From Nemesobacter sp965249045 (GTDB taxonomy: Bacteria > Desulfobacterota_D > UBA1144 > Nemesobacterales > Nemesobacteraceae), in the NCBI GenBank assembly GCA_965249045.1, contig OZ252213.1, positions 1,302,001 through 1,366,000 on the forward strand: a stretch of 64,000 nt of DNA, read 5' to 3'. Below the pieces are notes generated by a model. That model was given only the letters and a program-made list of their open reading frames with translations. It was not told the DNA's origin and searched no databases. Positions within the stretch are counted from its first letter, which is position 1. Every line of letters begins with the position of its first letter. Both the position numbers and the translations under genes were made by a program. Of this stretch, positions 60,592 through 64,000 are shown one piece after another.

Positions 60592-60712
60592 TGATTAATT
60601 TCCTGCAGAGTGCGTTGTTGATCTAATTGTCGATTAAGATAACCCAAAAAGGTTTTTTAAGGTAATCTTTTTTCAACTTGATTTCCACGAAGATTATATA
60701 CTCTCAGCACAG

Positions 60713-63295
60713 ATGAAATTTAATAGAGGGATCAACCTGGCGGGCAAAGACCCGAGCAAATTTCTCCATTCCCGTTTTCTGATGCCCGCAACGTTTGTGT
60801 TTGCGTGCCTGGCCGGGATGCTTGCCATCTATATCTATTTCTCAAAAGATCTCCCCGATCTGCGTGATCTCACCGGATATCAGCCCGTTATTCTAAATGA
60901 ATTCTATTCATCCGAAGGGGAGCTGATAGCGCAGTCCGGGCAAGAAAGAAGAGCGCTTGTAAATCTTGAGAGCATACCTCCTTACGTCATAAACGCCTTT
61001 ATAGCCATAGAGGACAGGAGGTTCTACCAGCACAGCGGCGTGGACGCGAAAAGCGTTGTGAGGGCACTTTTTCAGAATCTGGTTACGGGAAGAATCGTTT
61101 CCGGCGGAAGCACCATTACGCAGCAGATAACGAAAAACCTTATTCTGGGTCCCGAAAAGGCTTACAGCAGGAAAATAAAAGAGGCGATCCTCTCATACAG
61201 GATAGAAAGAAATCTCTCCAAAGACGAAATACTGTATCTGTACCTAAACCACATATACCTTGCCGACGGAGTATACGGAGTTGAGATGGCGAGCCGAAAT
61301 TACTTCGGCAAGTCGGCAAAGGATATAAACATAGCCGAGGCGTGTCTGCTGGCGGGAGTTCCCAGAAGACCGGAACTGTATTCGCCGAGAGTCAATCCCA
61401 AAAACGCGCTTAAAAGGCAGAAAACCGTGATAAGCATAATGCGGGATCAGGAATTCATAACTGAACGCCAGAAGCGGGAGGCCTTGGCGTATAAAATAAA
61501 AATCGTTCCGAAACAGGAGCCTAGGGGGGAATACATAGCCCCTTATTTTATAGAATACGTAAGGGAATATCTTGAGAAAAAAGTCGGTAGAAAAGCTTAT
61601 GAAAAAGGTGGCTACAAGATCTACACCACCCTTGACATGGATCTCAATCTTGCCGCGTACAGGGCCCTTAGAAGGGGAATACGCAGACTTGAGACAAGAC
61701 AGGGCAGAACCAGATCTACCATCGCCAGGCTCAGAACTCCTGAGAAAATTGAGGAATTCAAAAAGCAGCAGAAGCACCTTGTTCTTCAGGACGGCAAAAC
61801 GTACAGGGCCATCGTCACCGTTATAGGAGACATAGATGAGAAAACTTCTTTTGCGACTGTTGAAGTCGGCGGCGAGAAACGAAAATTCAGTTACATAGCT
61901 GATCCTGGGCGATATCTCCCGCCTCCACCGGGCAAGCACCTTCTTCCCGAGAAACTGCGGATAGGAGACGTTATAAAGATCAGGGCATCTGTAAGCGGGG
62001 ATAAAGTGACGGATATAGTTCCCCTGTTCCGACCGCAGACCCAGGGGGCTTTGCTCTCCATTGATACAAGGGGCAACGTTATTTCAATGATAGGAGGTTA
62101 TGAGTTCGGGACCTCGAAGTTCAATCGAGCGACCCAGGCCAAAAGGCAGCCGGGTTCCGCGTTCAAACCTTTTCTCTACTCCGCGGCCATAGACAAAGGA
62201 TATACGCAGACGAGCAAGCTTCTCGACGTGCCGATTATCGTGGATGACTGGGCTCCCGAGAATTACGACGAAGAATACATGGGATCGATTTTCTTCAGGG
62301 AATCCCTTGTTAACTCGAGGAATCTTTCCTCAATAAGACTGATCATGGACATAGATCCGGAATATGTGGCAGGTTATTCCAAGCACTTCGGCTTTAAATC
62401 CAGAATCAATCCTTATCCCTCGCTTGCATTGGGAAGTTCCGAAGTAACTCTGCTGGAAATAACTGTCGCATATTCTGTTTTCGCAAATTCCGGGATATAC
62501 AGAAAACCGAATTTCATACTCAGGATTTATGACAGAAACGGAAGTCTTATTGAGGATAACACGGGGGAGGTATACCTTCGGTACGAAAAGAAGCTGAAAC
62601 AAGCAAAAGAATCAGGGGAATGGCACTACCAGGAAAGACAATCACCACAGCAAGACGTCAGGTCGCAGTTTTTAGGCCTTTTTGCCGAAGAACAAAGAGA
62701 TTTTGTCACCTCGGAGGAATTCAGGGTTTTTATTAAAAAGGTCCCCATTCATTTCTTTGGTAATATAGAAGAGTTTGACAGGGTTATAAGCCCCGAGACG
62801 GCATATATAATGACAGACATAATGAAGGCGGTTATCAAGGAAGGGACAGGGATACTTTCCAACTCGCTTAATTCCAAGGCGAGAATCGCGGGTAAGACAG
62901 GAACCACAAATGACTATACGGATGCGTGGTTCGTAGGATACAGTCCCATGGTTGTCACCGGGGTGTGGATCGGAAAAGATGATAACACGTCACTAGGAGA
63001 CAAGGAGTCGGGATCTTCGGCTGCCGCCCCCGTCTGGAAAGAGTTCATGAGTTTGGCGCTTGACAAATACAATGACCGCACGACATTTGAGATTCCACCC
63101 GGCATAAAAATCAAGAAAACTCCTCTGGGGGAAATTTCTTACAAGGTCAAGCCAAGCATGTCCAAAGATGAGGTGCTCAGGGGACTGAAGATGATGATGG
63201 TGAGATCCAGGGAAAAGAAAGAGGAGCAATTACAGGATTACGATTACAAGATAGATTCTCTTTTCAGGCGGGATGAAGAAGAAGATGATGAATAG
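60713..63295 (+). CDS. mrcA: Class A penicillin-binding protein (PBP1A type)
   Basis: This bifunctional enzyme polymerises and cross-links peptidoglycan. The 860 residues have one N-terminal membrane helix (LMPATFVFACLAGMLAIYIY) and the glycosyltransferase (GT51) domain with AIEDRRFYQHSGVDAKSV, GGSTITQQITKNLIL and YLNHIYLADGVYG. An OB-like insert (about 330-440) follows. The transpeptidase has SxxK in RQPGSAFKPFLY, SxN in SLVNSRNLS and KTG in AGKTGTTNDYTDAW. A charged tail (RRDEEEDDE) ends the protein. It is single-gene in this region. Confidence 0.95.
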   Translation: MKFNRGINLAGKDPSKFLHSRFLMPATFVFACLAGMLAIYIYFSKDLPDLRDLTGYQPVILNEFYSSEGELIAQSGQERRALVNLESIPPYVINAFIAIEDRRFYQHSGVDAKSVVRALFQNLVTGRIVSGGSTITQQITKNLILGPEKAYSRKIKEAILSYRIERNLSKDEILYLYLNHIYLADGVYGVEMASRNYFGKSAKDINIAEACLLAGVPRRPELYSPRVNPKNALKRQKTVISIMRDQEFITERQKREALAYKIKIVPKQEPRGEYIAPYFIEYVREYLEKKVGRKAYEKGGYKIYTTLDMDLNLAAYRALRRGIRRLETRQGRTRSTIARLRTPEKIEEFKKQQKHLVLQDGKTYRAIVTVIGDIDEKTSFATVEVGGEKRKFSYIADPGRYLPPPPGKHLLPEKLRIGDVIKIRASVSGDKVTDIVPLFRPQTQGALLSIDTRGNVISMIGGYEFGTSKFNRATQAKRQPGSAFKPFLYSAAIDKGYTQTSKLLDVPIIVDDWAPENYDEEYMGSIFFRESLVNSRNLSSIRLIMDIDPEYVAGYSKHFGFKSRINPYPSLALGSSEVTLLEITVAYSVFANSGIYRKPNFILRIYDRNGSLIEDNTGEVYLRYEKKLKQAKESGEWHYQERQSPQQDVRSQFLGLFAEEQRDFVTSEEFRVFIKKVPIHFFGNIEEFDRVISPETAYIMTDIMKAVIKEGTGILSNSLNSKARIAGKTGTTNDYTDAWFVGYSPMVVTGVWIGKDDNTSLGDKESGSSAAAPVWKEFMSLALDKYNDRTTFEIPPGIKIKKTPLGEISYKVKPSMSKDEVLRGLKMMMVRSREKKEEQLQDYDYKIDSLFRRDEEEDDE

Positions 63296-63598
63296 AAGAC
63301 AGAAGAGTAGGGGAAGTGGATTAAAGCCAGAAAAATCCGTGCAAAAATTATCTGCGCAACAGTGAGTAAATCAGAATTTTGGTCTGTCATTGGTTAATTG
63401 CTATATGTTGCAGGTCTCTCGTTGATTTTTCTGATCTCTCTGTTCCAACTCACAGCCACCCCGGCATATCAATAGAACTTGGAAAGTGTTAAAATCCCAA
63501 CATTTACCCATTACCACGGGGGCTTTATTGACTTTGATTGTTTACGGTCTTCTCCGAGTTATATTCAAATTTGGTGTATGGAGGATTTGAAAAAAAGC
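63296..63598. other. Intergenic stretch between the PBP gene and the IS256-type element
   Basis: About 300 bp without a convincing gene. The left end of the IS256-family element should lie within the last part of it, but I could not define its inverted repeat because the other end is outside the window. Confidence 0.4.
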
Positions 63599-63654
63599 GG
63601 CGTATCCGGTTGATTTGAATTCACCCAAATCAATAATCAACAGGAGGATACGCC
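63599..63654 (+). promoter_or_regulatory. Hairpin that can cover the transposase ribosome-binding site
   Basis: GGCGTATCC (63599-63607) pairs with GGATACGCC (63646-63654), with an inner pairing of TTGATTT (63610-63616) and AAATCAA (63627-63633). The 3' arm overlaps the AGGAGG (63642-63647) in front of the ATG at 63658. Transcripts entering from outside would fold and hide the translation start, a known self-limiting feature of insertion sequences. Confidence 0.6.
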
Positions 63655-63657
63655 ACT

Positions 63658-64000
63658 ATGGGTAGAAAGAATAAAGTTTTTGGCCTCAAAGGTCAAAAAG
63701 AGATGATGGATTCATTGAACGGGCTTTTCGCCAATTTCGTCAACCGCGAGACTCAAGCGGTGATCGATAAGGGGCTTGAGCTCGGCAGATACGCAGGAAA
63801 CGGGTTCGGGAGTCCCGAGGAGGTTGACGACCCCCTCGGCGAACTGCTTCGGGATGGAGCGCGGTTTCTCATAGGCTCTGCCATCAAGTGCGAGCTTGAA
63901 GAGTTTCTGGGGCAATTCGAGGACCGGCATCTGGAGGATGGGAGGGCAGCGGTGGTTCGTAACGGATACCACCCGTAGCGGGAAGTGCAGACCGGCATTG
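63658..64000 (+). pseudogene. IS256-family (mutator-type) transposase with in-frame amber stop, continues past the window
   Basis: The frame begins MGRKNKVFGLKGQKEMMDSL and contains RFLIGSAIKCELEEFLGQFE with VVRNGYHP, the usual N-terminal pattern of IS256 transposases. At codon 107 a TAG replaces the glutamate expected in HPEREVQTGI. After it the reading continues in the same frame as REVQTGI up to the window edge. A single-base change (GAG to TAG) would explain this. Read-through or a sequencing error could still leave a functional gene. The catalytic DDE part lies outside the window. Confidence 0.8.

Noticed and set aside
1..64000. tRNA or rRNA genes
   Set aside because: Reading the intergenic regions on both strands by eye I saw no cloverleaf or conserved rRNA segment; a tRNAscan/Rfam run would be decisive.

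Overview
The window is a stretch of a Gram-negative bacterial chromosome of intermediate GC. It carries an intact housekeeping backbone with two accessory patches. The backbone combines a homodimeric-type pyruvate dehydrogenase operon (aceE, aceF, lpdA), a sigma-32 gene next to dnaK, a class A penicillin-binding protein, a pyruvoyl-dependent arginine decarboxylase, a short-form adenosylhomocysteinase and the order ftsH-folP-cdaA-cdaR-glmM-pdxJ-acpS. This resembles deltaproteobacteria-like or Candidatus Dadabacteria-like metagenome-assembled genomes. No rRNA or other phylogenetic marker is present, so this placement is a guess.

Region 1 (1-13,120) is a defence island overrun by insertion sequences. 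It opens with a CBASS operon: the C-terminal end of a SAVED effector, a CD-NTase, and an E2-like protein ending in a cysteine cluster. An IS3-family element follows. A second CBASS locus comes next, with a CD-NTase carrying an AGS-C sensor domain and a two-TM SAVED effector. Each of these two genes is split by a different insertion sequence: an ISNCY-type element with an 8-bp target duplication and an IS21-type element with a 6-bp duplication. Removing each element with one target copy restores a full open frame (508 and 365 codons). A SIR2-type NADase-like gene closes the island.

Region 2 (13,640-24,600) holds rpoH-dnaK, then a small accessory islet (MNT-type nucleotidyltransferase, a 21-codon HepT remnant, an OLD-family nuclease), then the pyruvate dehydrogenase operon.

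Region 3 (24,600-27,480) is a GC-rich gene for a secreted, repetitive PPC/Calx-beta protein. Its start region contains a run of ten C's. With the promoter and ribosome-binding site placed upstream of that run, this looks like a possible on/off (phase-variable) switch.

Region 4 (27,700-63,300) is mostly housekeeping: rpsT, holA, ndk, cysC, proA, recN, nfo, cdsA, ybeY, scpA/scpB, a site-2 protease, a Xer recombinase, ahcY-metK, rpe, a helicase-loader-like pair, folC, acpS, pdxJ, glmM, the c-di-AMP cyclase with its YbbR partner, folP, ftsH, a cysteine synthase and a class A PBP. Accessory genes here are a putative secreted metalloprotease with a GGC-type C-terminal sorting signal, a Fic AMPylase behind three operator-like repeats at exact 30-bp spacing, and a RelB-like antitoxin followed by a decayed toxin. 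The window ends inside an IS256-family transposase that carries an in-frame stop.
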